Positions 1-7,677 of a stretch of DNA of 64,000 bases are shown here, one piece after another. The notes beneath the pieces were generated by a model that saw only the letters and a list, made by a program, of their open reading frames with translations, was not told the DNA's origin and ran no database searches. The DNA is from Wolbachia endosymbiont (group B) of Hofmannophila pseudospretella (GTDB lineage Bacteria > Pseudomonadota > Alphaproteobacteria > Rickettsiales > Anaplasmataceae), in NCBI RefSeq assembly GCF_964028515.1, contig NZ_OZ034788.1, positions 1,488,001 through 1,552,000 of the forward strand. The letters are read 5' to 3'. Numbering within the stretch: the stretch's first letter is position 1; each line of letters starts with the position of its first letter. The position numbers and the translations under genes are program-made.

Positions 1-2
1 GA

Positions 3-527
3 ATGAATTTATTTAATAATATGGAAATGTCTATAAAGGATCCATTAACTAACTGTTATAATAGAAGATATTTTGATGCACACTTAAGAAATATTGTTAA
101 GGATTCTGTGGAAAAAGATAGAAGTTTATCTCTTATGATACTTGATATAGATTATTTTAAGATGGTGAATGATAACTTTGGGCATAATGCTGGAGATGAA
201 CTTTTAAAGGAAATACAGAAAAGAATTTCTGAAAATATCAGAGTGACAGATTTATTAGCTAGGTTTGGTGGTGAGGAATTTGTTGTTGTAATGCCAGATA
301 CCAATGTATCAGATGCGTATACTATCGCAGAGAGAATAAGGAAAATTATTGCCAAAGAACCTTTTATACTTGTGGGTAAAAATACAACCCATAATGTAAC
401 TGTGAGCATTGGAATTTCAGCAATGCAAAGATCTGACCTCGATGATGTTAAAAAATTTATAGTACGTGCTGACAAATATTTATATAAAGCAAAAAACAGT
501 GGTAGAAATAGAGTGGTTACTGGTTGA
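3..527 (+). CDS. pleD: Diguanylate cyclase GGDEF domain, C-terminal part (PleD-type), 5' partial
   Basis: C-terminal catalytic domain of a GGDEF protein, which joins two GTP into cyclic di-GMP in the cytoplasm. The visible part opens with the family's DPLT-x-NRR entry (residues 13-22), has the metal/GTP region ILDIDYFK-x-ND near residues 46-56, and carries the active-site loop as GGEEF at residues 89-93. It ends normally in VADKYLYxAKxxGRN-like residues. The gene enters from the left edge, so the first Met shown is internal and any receiver domains lie outside the window. The name PleD rests on what is usual in Wolbachia; another GGDEF protein is possible. Confidence 0.75.
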   Translation: MNLFNNMEMSIKDPLTNCYNRRYFDAHLRNIVKDSVEKDRSLSLMILDIDYFKMVNDNFGHNAGDELLKEIQKRISENIRVTDLLARFGGEEFVVVMPDTNVSDAYTIAERIRKIIAKEPFILVGKNTTHNVTVSIGISAMQRSDLDDVKKFIVRADKYLYKAKNSGRNRVVTG

Positions 528-549
528 AGTTCTTTCAAATAAGTAGTAA

Positions 550-1278
550 CTAAGATTCAAATGATAGCATAAAATTTCTCAACTCCGGAAATTTTGCATT
601 TAACTGCAGAAATAGATATTTATTTAAAAAATACCCTGTAATTTTTAACCCTAGTCTGAATTCTTGATATGAGTAGCTATTTTGTAGGTTGTGATTGTAT
701 ACATCATGCAACATCTGTGGAAAAGGTAGTAATTTATCTGCATAACAGTCACCTACTTTTTTTGACACTGCTCTACCAGTTTTTGGAGAAATAAATTGTA
801 GATTTTCTTTCACACCTGTTACAGCACATTTTGATAGGTCTAACTTAAATCCAAGTTGCGTAAGAAGCAGAAGCTCTAAGTTAAGGTAATGACTTTGCCA
901 AAACTGGCTATTATGTTTTATTACATCGATGAAGTGTCTAAAATTATCATACAACTTGATGCAGGATTCACTTTCTGGAAGCACTTTTTCTAATATAGAC
1001 GAGAAAGAAACAATAGCAATGCTTTTTAACCTATCTTGAAAGAAATGATGAAATGGAGATTCAATCAATTCGCACTTTAAAAAACCTAGATTTTCAGGTA
1101 GCTTAGCACTCCATTCTGCATGTAATAGATTACTTATTTGAAACTTATAATTGCTATTGTTTGTTAACCTAGTTAATCCTCTGCACTTTCCATGATTTTT
1201 TGTAAATAGAGAAAGAATTAAATTTTTATCACCGTATTTTTTAACAGCTATAATAACACCTTCATCTTTCCATCTCAT
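550..1278 (-). CDS. recO: DNA repair protein RecO
   Basis: RecO-family protein of 242 residues, the usual length. RecO loads RecA on SSB-coated DNA and anneals strands in the RecFOR gap-repair pathway. The N-terminus (WKDEGVIIAVKKYGDKNLILSLFTKNHGKCRG) has the OB-fold pattern typical of the family, followed by a helical C-terminal half with LELLLLTQLGFKLDLSKCAVTG, matching the conserved segment before the zinc-binding region. The later cysteines of the zinc site are not obvious, as in many Rickettsiales. It is convergent with the GGDEF gene and 22 bp from it. Confidence 0.85.
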   Translation of the reverse strand: MRWKDEGVIIAVKKYGDKNLILSLFTKNHGKCRGLTRLTNNSNYKFQISNLLHAEWSAKLPENLGFLKCELIESPFHHFFQDRLKSIAIVSFSSILEKVLPESESCIKLYDNFRHFIDVIKHNSQFWQSHYLNLELLLLTQLGFKLDLSKCAVTGVKENLQFISPKTGRAVSKKVGDCYADKLLPFPQMLHDVYNHNLQNSYSYQEFRLGLKITGYFLNKYLFLQLNAKFPELRNFMLSFES

Positions 1279-1411
1279 TTAGAGTATATTGACCATATGA
1301 TATTATAGAGATAATAAAATTAGTGTAGCAAATTTGAGTTTAAGTCAACTGAAATATATTGACTTTATGTGCAATATTAGCTTTAAACCAGTAAAACAAG
1401 CTGCTTAACAT

Positions 1412-2002
1412 ATGCGCCCTCTCTATTTTAATTATATTCTTCTTTTGTCTCTATGTTGTTTTTTGCTTTTTTCAATGAAAGCCCAAACGGATGATTCGTC
1501 AGTTATTCCTATACCACAAAGAAAAAAAGAATTAGTTGAGTTAGTACAACCGAGGCAAATTATTGAAATACAGGAAATTGATGAGGGTATTCCAATTCCC
1601 AAAAGAAAAAAGGGTGTAGAAAGAAAACTAAGAGAAGACATCAAAGAGGTGAAAAATGAAATAAGAGATAAGAAAAATATTGAGAACAAAGATGATGAAT
1701 TGGCTGTAACAGAAATTATTAATTCTATAAGGGATAAACTGACAGAGTGTTGGAGCATTCCTGAGGGCATAGTTTATAAAGAAAATTTTAGTATAAAAAT
1801 TAACTTATTATTATTCAGTAAAGGCGAGATCGTTGTAGCCAACGTAGCAGATAGTAGTTCTTATCAAAATAATCCTCTTTTTAGATCAGCAGCAGATAAT
1901 GCAATGCGTGCAGTGTATAAATGTAGCCCGTTAATTGGCTTACCTGCTGAGCATCATCACATTTGGCGCGAAGTCACGTTAGATTTTATTCTAAATAGGT
2001 GA
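1412..2002 (+). CDS. TolA/TonB C-terminal-like periplasmic protein
   Basis: A 196-residue protein with an N-terminal hydrophobic segment (residues 7-23) that could be a signal peptide or anchor, a charged Lys/Glu-rich middle (about 40-95) likely to be an extended helix, and a C-terminal domain (about 100-196) with IRDKLTECWSIPEG and ADNAMRAVYKCSPL. The pattern IxxxLxxCWxxP followed by an ALRAVxxCSPL-like segment is that of the TolA C-terminal domain in alpha-proteobacteria. A role in the Tol-Pal envelope complex is inferred; the tol neighbours are not here. The start follows a stretch without a strong Shine-Dalgarno sequence. Confidence 0.6.
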   Translation: MRPLYFNYILLLSLCCFLLFSMKAQTDDSSVIPIPQRKKELVELVQPRQIIEIQEIDEGIPIPKRKKGVERKLREDIKEVKNEIRDKKNIENKDDELAVTEIINSIRDKLTECWSIPEGIVYKENFSIKINLLLFSKGEIVVANVADSSSYQNNPLFRSAADNAMRAVYKCSPLIGLPAEHHHIWREVTLDFILNR

Positions 2003-2054
2003 ATTTACGTTACCTAAATTAGTTACTTGTGATAAAAAATAGATCAGCAAATTT

Positions 2055-2393
2055 TCAATCAACAACAGCTAAAGACCTTTCTGCAACGTTGATTTCTCTT
2101 ATATCTGTAACTTCGTCATTCTGATTAAACGAAATTTGCAGAGACTTACTACTGTACTTCCTTTTTCCCAAGAAGTTAGCTTGTTTAATTTTATATGAGA
2201 CATAGTACCAAACATTTTCGTCGAATTTTGATACTAATGTTGGCGATCCTAAAGTATGAACCACTTTTTCTCTATCATCACCTACTTTTATTTTGCTCCA
2301 CAGTTCAACATTAATGCCAGGAACTCCGTGATTATGGATAGTGTGCATGCAGCCTACTGAAAACAGTAAAACAGAAAATATTAATACTCGCAT
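2055..2393 (-). CDS. bamE: BamE/SmpA-like outer-membrane lipoprotein
   Basis: Small (112 aa) lipoprotein: the signal peptide MRVLIFSVLLFSVGC ends in a lipobox with Cys15. The mature part has the BamE pattern: IKVGDDREKVVHTLGSPT, then WYYVSY and a beta-rich end with ISFNQNDEVTDI. BamE supports the BamA complex that inserts outer-membrane proteins. It lies tail-to-tail with the TolA-like gene, 52 bp apart. Length and motif order fit; the assignment is based on these patterns only. Confidence 0.75.
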   Translation of the reverse strand: MRVLIFSVLLFSVGCMHTIHNHGVPGINVELWSKIKVGDDREKVVHTLGSPTLVSKFDENVWYYVSYKIKQANFLGKRKYSSKSLQISFNQNDEVTDIREINVAERSLAVVD

Positions 2394-2464
2394 TTTGTCA
2401 ATTAATTATTTGAAATCATAATACACTGATAAACTATCTGTCGTCAAATTTCAAAAAAGTTAAA

Positions 2465-2495
2465 TTGACTGATTCTCAATATCATTTAATATAAT
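2465..2495 (+). promoter_or_regulatory. Candidate sigma-70 promoter of nrdB
   Basis: TTGACT at 2465-2470 and TATAAT at 2490-2495 with a 19-bp spacer lie 28 bp before the nrdB start codon. The spacer is slightly long; no start-site data. Confidence 0.45.
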
Positions 2496-2522
2496 ATTTA
2501 CTTCAAAATAATTAGGTACCTT

Positions 2523-3512
2523 ATGTCATTGCTAGAAGCAGATCCAATATACAAGCCTTTTAATTATCCTTGGGCATATGATGCATGGTTGCAGCAACAA
2601 AGGATACACTGGATACCTGAAGAAGTCCCGCTTGCTGATGATGTGAAAGATTGGAAAACTAAACTTTCGAATGTAGAGAAAAATTTATTGACCCAGATTT
2701 TTAGGTTTTTTACTCAAGCAGATATTGAAGTAAATAACTGCTATATGAGGCATTATTCAAATATATTTAAGCCAACAGAAATATGTATGATGCTTGCAAG
2801 CTTTTCCAATATGGAGACTATACACATTGCAGCTTATTCATACCTTCTAGATACGATTGGCATGCCAGAAAGTGAATATCAAGCATTCTTAAAATATGAT
2901 GCTATGAGAAAGAAGTATGAATACATGTTAGAATTTGAGGAAAGTAAAAAGCACGATAAAAAACATGTTGCTAAAACTTTAGCAGTATTTGGTGCCTTCA
3001 CTGAAGGATTGCAGTTATTTGCATCATTTGCAATTTTGCTCAATTTTCAACGGTTTGGAAAAATGAAAGGTATGGGGCAAATAATTGCTTGGTCAGCACG
3101 TGACGAAACCTTGCACACCAATTCAATTATCAATTTGTTCAATACATTTATTAAAGAGAATAATGAAATTTGGAATGACGAGTTCAAAGAAGAATTATAT
3201 TCTTCATGTCGCACTATTGTTGATCTTGAAGATGAATTTATAAGTCTTGCTTTTGATTTAGGAGATGTTGAAGGGCTATCTGCAGAGGAAGTGCGCAATT
3301 ATATACGTTACATAGCAAACAGAAGGTTAACGCAATTAGGTCTTAAATCTATATATAATGTTAAAGATAACCCTATTCCGTGGCTTGATGAAATACTAAA
3401 TGGCGTGGAACATACAAATTTCTTTGAAAATAGAGTAACAGAGTATAGCCGTGCAGCGACTCAAGGCACTTGGGAGGAAGCTTTTGCTAAAAACGATACA
3501 AAAAGTGAATAG
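2523..3512 (+). CDS. nrdB: Ribonucleotide reductase small (beta) subunit
   Basis: The radical-generating subunit of class I ribonucleotide reductase, which with NrdA turns ribonucleoside diphosphates into deoxy forms. Length 329 aa fits the compact bacterial type. Iron ligands can be placed by spacing against the E. coli enzyme: Asp67 (in QADIEVNN), Glu98 and His101 (in METIHIAAY), and the later EGL and RDETLH segments. Tyr105 occupies the place of the radical tyrosine, so this looks like a tyrosyl-radical enzyme. nrdA is not in the window. Downstream, 10 bp after the stop, an IS6-like element begins. Confidence 0.95.
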   Translation: MSLLEADPIYKPFNYPWAYDAWLQQQRIHWIPEEVPLADDVKDWKTKLSNVEKNLLTQIFRFFTQADIEVNNCYMRHYSNIFKPTEICMMLASFSNMETIHIAAYSYLLDTIGMPESEYQAFLKYDAMRKKYEYMLEFEESKKHDKKHVAKTLAVFGAFTEGLQLFASFAILLNFQRFGKMKGMGQIIAWSARDETLHTNSIINLFNTFIKENNEIWNDEFKEELYSSCRTIVDLEDEFISLAFDLGDVEGLSAEEVRNYIRYIANRRLTQLGLKSIYNVKDNPIPWLDEILNGVEHTNFFENRVTEYSRAATQGTWEEAFAKNDTKSE

Positions 3513-3522
3513 CAGTAACTTC

Positions 3523-4014
3523 GGTTCTGTCGCATTTGTAGGGAAGTAGAAAGAAGAATGATATAATTGTCTAAAAATAAAGCAAAGATGTTTCGTATCA
3601 ATCAAAAATTATTGCCATACTTCAAAGGATTTAGCTTTTCAGCGATGTTATCTGTATACATGAAATGTCGATTCTCTTTGAGCTATCGAGATTTGGAAGA
3701 AATGATGAGTATAAGGGGAGCAAAAATTGACCATGCTACGTTACAAAGTGGGTTATCACCACTGATAGATTAGGCAGTAAGGAAAAGAAAGAAGCAGGTT
3801 GGTAGTAGTTGGAGAGACCTACATTAAATTAAACGGTAAATGGGTTTATTTATATAGAGCACTATTGGTAATACTGTAGACTTCCTCTTGTGTGTTAGTA
3901 GAGACAAGTCTGCAGCACTTGCATTCTTTCGTAAAGCCTTCAGGAGTAACTATCTTCCTGAGAAAATTGTCATTGATAAAAGCGGCAGTAATACTGCTGC
4001 TCTTGATGATTTGA
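3523..4014 (+). mobile_element. IS6-like element, 3'-truncated copy
   Basis: Begins with the same terminal sequence GGTTCTGTCGCATTTGTAGG found at 21258. Reading with frame changes gives the IS6 pattern: the N-terminal FKGFSFSAMLSVYMKCRFSL with YRDLEEMMSIRGAKIDHATL, and later AFFRKAF...PEKIVIDKSGSNTAALDDLNAEI with the central Asp of the DDE triad. It stops abruptly near 4014, where terminase sequence begins, so the right end is lost. The transposase is broken by stops and frameshifts. Confidence 0.75.
3567..3773 (+). pseudogene. IS6-family transposase N-terminal fragment
   Basis: 68-codon open part of a dead IS6-family transposase. It holds only the N-terminal DNA-binding region (YRDLEEMMSIRGAKIDHATL is the family's HTH segment) and ends at a stop. 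Later pieces of the same transposase follow in other frames to about 4014. Almost identical to the fragment at 21303-21509; one visible difference is EEMM here versus EEIM there. Confidence 0.75.
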
Positions 4015-4231
4015 ATGCAGAAATTTGAGCAATGTATAACTTCAAGGCGCAACACTGCTGATACACCATTTTTAGTGATTGGGCAGAGAATCTCTGTTTA
4101 CGACATCTTTGGTTATTTGGATAAAAAGTCAGAGAGGCAGTTTGAAAAGATCATCATTCCAGCAGTGCTAGAAGATGGCACCAGCATTGATGAAAACAGA
4201 CTGCCGATGGAGGAGCTAATACCAAAATCCA

Positions 4232-4645
4232 TTACTGACCGAACAAATAAGAAACATTACAAACTCGTTTAATAGTAGTACTGGAAATATTGACAATAAA
4301 ATTACACAAAACATCTTCAAGTAAACCTATGGTATCGTAGATACTATTGCGTAAAGTATTGTATTTGATATATTGCCACAACCTTTCAACAGGATTCAGT
4401 TCCGGTGAATAAGGAGGCAAGTATATGATGGTAATGTTTTCCTGAATTTTCAAACTTTTTGATCTATGCCAACTTGCACAATCCATTACAAGAAAGGCTT
4501 CTTTCGTGCCTAAATCTTTCGACATCTGCTCCAGAAATATATTCATACAATCAGTGTTTACATATGGAGCAAGTAGGCTAATTTTCTTACCACTTCTTGG
4601 ATTTACCGCACTGTAGATATAGAAATTTTGTCTACCAATTTTCAT
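4232..4645 (-). CDS. IS630 transposase, OrfB (DDE part), copy 1
   Basis: 137-aa second frame with the rest of the catalytic core: AFLVMDCASWHRSK holds the second Asp, and YLPPYSPELNPVERLWQYIK the final Glu of the DDE triad, the hallmark of the IS630/Tc1 group. The first Asp lies upstream in the same frame, before the first Met, which again points to production as an OrfA-OrfB fusion. The C-terminus reaches to 12 bp from the end of the element. Confidence 0.9.
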   Translation of the reverse strand: MKIGRQNFYIYSAVNPRSGKKISLLAPYVNTDCMNIFLEQMSKDLGTKEAFLVMDCASWHRSKSLKIQENITIIYLPPYSPELNPVERLWQYIKYNTLRNSIYDTIGLLEDVLCNFIVNISSTTIKRVCNVSYLFGQ

Positions 4646-4718
4646 TTTAACCTGTGTTCTGACCCCTTTTTTAAACCATCCGTGTCCGATTTTTGAATGA
4701 GTTCCAAATCGTGATTCA

Positions 4719-5237
4719 TCAAAAAAATACCTCCTTTTCAGGGTGGGAATTGACTATTTTATTGAAGTATTTTTTAAACTCTTCTTGCTTGTTTTTATCT
4801 TGTTTATGGTGAATTGGCCTCGGTGTTATGTAAGAAAACTTCATCCTTTGTATCTCACGGTGCACTGTTGATTTGCTAATGTTTAGGCCAAATTCCTCTG
4901 AGATTTTTATTTGCACTTCCTTAATAGTAATATTTGGATTTCTTTCTACCCATATTTCAATTTGCTCACGTTGATTTTTGTTTAATTTGCTTTTTCTTCG
5001 CCGCTGAGACGGGGAAAATAATCTTTCTACTCTACCAAATTTTAGATGCTTTATCCATTCAGTCAAAGCAGTCCTTGAAATTTTACATATTCTTGCCACA
5101 GCGCTTATACTACTTTCTTTTCCTGCTATCACCGCTTGTAACTTTTTTGAAACATATGCGTTATTTCTGACCTTTTTTAACATTTCTTTCGCCAAATTTA
5201 CAACTTTTTCGTCTAATAGTTTTGACCTTAATGCCAT
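4719..5237 (-). CDS. IS630 transposase, OrfA (HTH part), copy 1
   Basis: 172-aa first frame with an HTH for end recognition: VARICKISRTALTEWIKHLKF and later ISKSTVHREIQRMKFSYITPRP. It ends EKEVFF-stop at a run of seven T on the coding strand (plus strand A7 at 4721-4727). Dropping one T gives EVFFDESRFG, which supplies the first catalytic Asp (DE) and runs on into OrfB. All four copies in the window have the same seven-T run and same break, so slippage or frameshifting to make a fused transposase of about 330 aa is more likely than decay. Confidence 0.85.
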   Translation of the reverse strand: MALRSKLLDEKVVNLAKEMLKKVRNNAYVSKKLQAVIAGKESSISAVARICKISRTALTEWIKHLKFGRVERLFSPSQRRRKSKLNKNQREQIEIWVERNPNITIKEVQIKISEEFGLNISKSTVHREIQRMKFSYITPRPIHHKQDKNKQEEFKKYFNKIVNSHPEKEVFF

Positions 5238-5832
5238 TTATACCTCTCTATTTTATCTACTTTAGTATCACTTCTTTCCCATTATTGTCTATCTGTTCTT
5301 TATATAGTGGGAATTGGTATAAGAATTAAGGAAAAGGCAGAGCCTTATGTCTATCAATCGCAATATATGCAGGATCCTCCAGAGCCTAAATGGCAAATAT
5401 TTAATGAAAAGATAGGCTACATGGAGTAGTCGTGGAAGAACACGGTATAGGGTTTAAGGTGATAGCAGATCTAAGGACGTTACTGCCAAACACACTCATT
5501 TTAGGCTCAAGAAGAACGAGGTCAAAGATGGAAGTGTTTCAATCTTGTAGTCAGTTTGTTGAGCAAGGTCATATCTTTCTTGAGAAAGCGGAAAGAGATT
5601 TTCATTATTTAATCTTCGACGAATTTGAAAAGATTCATACTGAAACTGAGTTTACCGATGATATAGCTGATGTCCTCAGTGAATTTATCATGTGGTTTCC
5701 TGAAAAAAACCGTCTAGGGATACCTTGTCCTGACGATATGTATAATCATAAAGTGTTAAAGGATAACGCTGTCTCTGTGAGAGCAAAAGCACCTTTTTCT
5801 TGTTTGAGTGTTTGTGATACTTAGTTAAATTC

Positions 5833-5861
5833 TTGACTTTATTATTTAAATATATCATAAT
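5833..5861 (+). promoter_or_regulatory. Candidate sigma-70 promoter of the 288-aa membrane protein
   Basis: TTGACT at 5833-5838 and CATAAT at 5856-5861 with a 17-bp spacer, 28 bp before the ATG at 5890, which has AGGAG at 5879-5883 as ribosome binding site. Confidence 0.45.
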
Positions 5862-5889
5862 TAAAGTATATTTTTAATAGGAGTTTGAT

Positions 5890-6756
5890 ATGCTAGCACG
5901 CGAAAGTTTAGACGAAAAACAACTAGAATTATATTCTAGGTTAGAGCTTGACATGAAAATTTTAAATAATAAAATCGAGTATGAATTTGAAGATGCTTTA
6001 GACGAAGATTTATTACCTCTTTTTACGGCAATTAATGATGAAGGCTATACACTTATTGGAACTTTTGAATCAGTTGATATAACAAGATTTAGAGAAGTTT
6101 TGAATGAAGTGCAAAAGCGGGGTCTTCTTCAAGACATTGTAAAAGCAAAGATTTTATCTTCTAAAAATCAAGATGAGGTGAAATCTATTTCACTGATTGA
6201 ATACATTACGGATCCTAATCGCAAATCTTCGTTAGATTTTCTACATGCAATTCAGGGAAGTTGTGGATTAGAATCATTCTGGAAAGTTATATCTGAAGAT
6301 GATCGTGAAAGGATTAAAACTAAATTAAATGAAGATGAACATAAAGACGTGCTAGATGAAATCAATCGAATTGAGGAGATCAAAAGTGAGGGAGTACAAA
6401 TTGATAATACGGCAGATGACAATCTATCTGAAACTAGCTTAGCTAGTGATGAAAGTACCATAAATAGTAAAAGTAATTCAGCTAATGAAAGTGAGTCAAG
6501 GAAAGATGCAGCTAATAAAGCAATTGTCGCTGGTGCTATTTGTGGTGTTATAGCTGGATTAGCAGTTGGTGGTGGGCTTTTTGCTGCTGGTGTTGCATTA
6601 CCAATACTGGCTCTAATTGGCATAGCGGTAGCTGCTGCTGTACTCACTGGACTTGTTGCTGGTGGTATTACATATAAAATGTCAAATCCTAGTGAGAAGA
6701 TAGATAGCGTTGATACAGCACAAAAAGTTTCTCAAAAGTCAGAAATAACAGCGTAA
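5890..6756 (+). CDS. Wolbachia hypothetical protein with C-terminal glycine-rich transmembrane hairpin
   Basis: 288 aa, not recognised by name. Residues 1-175 are acidic and helical without a known motif. Residues 176-215 are Ser/Asn/Glu-rich and probably disordered. Residues about 218-270 form two membrane helices packed with small residues (AIVAGAICGVIAGLAVGGGLFAAG, then PILALIGIAVAAAVLTGLVAGG, with GxxxG patterns), and the tail is short and polar. Helix hairpins of this kind occur in several candidate Wolbachia host-interaction proteins; that role is inference. Own promoter and terminator are visible. It is bracketed by short related repeats (5736-5824 and 6843-6907). Confidence 0.7.
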   Translation: MLARESLDEKQLELYSRLELDMKILNNKIEYEFEDALDEDLLPLFTAINDEGYTLIGTFESVDITRFREVLNEVQKRGLLQDIVKAKILSSKNQDEVKSISLIEYITDPNRKSSLDFLHAIQGSCGLESFWKVISEDDRERIKTKLNEDEHKDVLDEINRIEEIKSEGVQIDNTADDNLSETSLASDESTINSKSNSANESESRKDAANKAIVAGAICGVIAGLAVGGGLFAAGVALPILALIGIAVAAAVLTGLVAGGITYKMSNPSEKIDSVDTAQKVSQKSEITA

Positions 6757-6763
6757 TTAAGTA

Positions 6764-6791
6764 GAAGGAAGAAGAAACTTCTTCCTTTTCT
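6764..6791 (+). terminator. Rho-independent terminator after the 288-aa gene
   Basis: Stem GAAGGAAGAAG (6764-6774) pairs with CTTCTTCCTT (6778-6787) around a 3-base loop and is followed by TTC-rich sequence, 8 bp after the stop codon. Confidence 0.7.
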
Positions 6792-7677
6792 CCAAATTTT
6801 TTAAGGTATCTAGATACCCTTAACAGGATTTTAGATACCTTGTCTTACGATATATATAACCATAAACTCGCACAAAAGCACCTTTTGCTTGTTTTAGTTA
6901 TTCACAGAATTGTTAATAACTAAGTTGATAACCTAGTAGAGTACATAATTTTACATTTCTGAGTACTTTGGAGATCTATAATAAATATGATCTCCAAATA
7001 CTAATATATATATAATTGAGAACAAAAAAACTGTGGATAACTCTGAAAAAGATCAAAAAAGGCATCAAAAAGAATATGATTAGATTGAAATATTTACAGA
7101 AAAACTTACCTAATTGGTAAATATCTCAATACTTTTTAAAAAAAGACAAATAAAGGGCTATGTTAGAACTAAAAATTGAAATTTTAAGTGTTTTTAAAGT
7201 AGCAATTTAATCTTAAAGAGGTACTTTAATAGTTCCTTTTAAGTACTAATCCGGAGGTTCGACAGGTTGTTGTTTAAAAGATTGATGAATGTTTTTATTA
7301 GTATTGAAAATTACATAATGTGTATTATGGAAAATATAAGAAACACACGCTTTCAGCAAGAGAAAATTCAATTTTTGCTCTTCTCAAACAGCATAAAAAA
7401 GTGCCTGTTGAACTCCCAGATTAGCATCCAAAAACACTCAAGTATTACTTTAAGAGTATTTAAAATCTTAACTTAAAGACCATTCCTTATCACAACTAAA
7501 AAAGATTAAAATTGATATAATTTTTTAGAGTTGTCCACTTTATTATGAATCTCCGAAGTACTCATAATGCGTAAAATATGTATTTCTCTGGGTTATCAAC
7601 TGAGTTATTCACAATACTGTGGATAACTATCACAAACATTTAAACAAGAAAAAGGGGCTTTTACTCGAATAGATATT
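6792..7677. other. Long AT-rich intergenic region with four DnaA-box-like sites
   Basis: About 890 bp with no convincing gene. It contains TTATTCACA (6898-6906), TGTGGATAA (7032-7040, a perfect TTATCCACA on the minus strand), TTATTCACA (7605-7613) and TGTGGATAA (7618-7626). The last two face each other 4 bp apart. It also holds a degraded copy (6843-6907) of the 89-bp end of the terminase remnant and an inverted scrap of it (about 7627-7671). A 69-codon open frame at 7267-7476 has no recognisable protein. Confidence 0.6.

Larger units (their letters stand above)
4220..5319 (-). mobile_element. IS630-family insertion sequence, copy 1 (1,100 bp)
   Basis: One of four same-length copies (others at 26765, 40174 and 57287). 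Ends are TACCAA on the left and TTGGTA on the right, a perfect 6-bp inverted repeat followed by partial matching. Flanks are TAA (4217-4219) and TAA (5320-5322), a 3-bp direct repeat. It sits in the terminase remnant. Carries two transposase reading frames on the minus strand. Confidence 0.9.
4015..5824 (+). pseudogene. Phage terminase large subunit remnant, split by IS630 copy 1
   Basis: Two pieces of one terminase large subunit. Piece one (4015-4219) reads FEQCITSRRN...FLVIGQRISVYDIFGYL...IIIPAVLED...PMEEL, the end of the ATPase domain (RRN, QRI-x-DxFGYL and a PAxxED-like segment). Piece two (5320-5824) continues with RIKEKAEPYVYQSQYMQDPP, the linker just before the nuclease domain, then meets a stop at 5427-5429. 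The nuclease part goes on in another frame from GTG 5432 (EEHGIGFKVIADL...FVEQGHIFLE...DDIADVLSEFI). Removing IS630 with one TAA copy rejoins the first two pieces in frame. The N-terminal ATPase half is missing, lost at the IS6 junction. Terminase packages phage DNA; this copy is dead. Confidence 0.65.

Noticed and set aside
152..538. 128-codon minus-strand frame opposite the GGDEF gene
   Set aside because: Shadow of a clear coding sequence with no protein pattern of its own.
4934..5170. 78-codon plus-strand frame seen in all four IS630 copies
   Set aside because: Its repetition only reflects the repeated element; it is the reverse of OrfA.
7250..7275. tRNA T-arm (GGTTCGA) in the gap before ygfZ
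   Set aside because: No matching stems or cloverleaf around it. No tRNA or rRNA gene was seen in the window.
7267..7476. 69-codon frame in the long gap before ygfZ
   Set aside because: No ribosome binding site, no motif, AT-rich chance frame.
6898..7626. Chromosomal replication origin
   Set aside because: DnaA-like boxes are present, but the expected neighbours (hemE and the HlyC/CorC-type gene, as I recall) are not; kept only as a finding.
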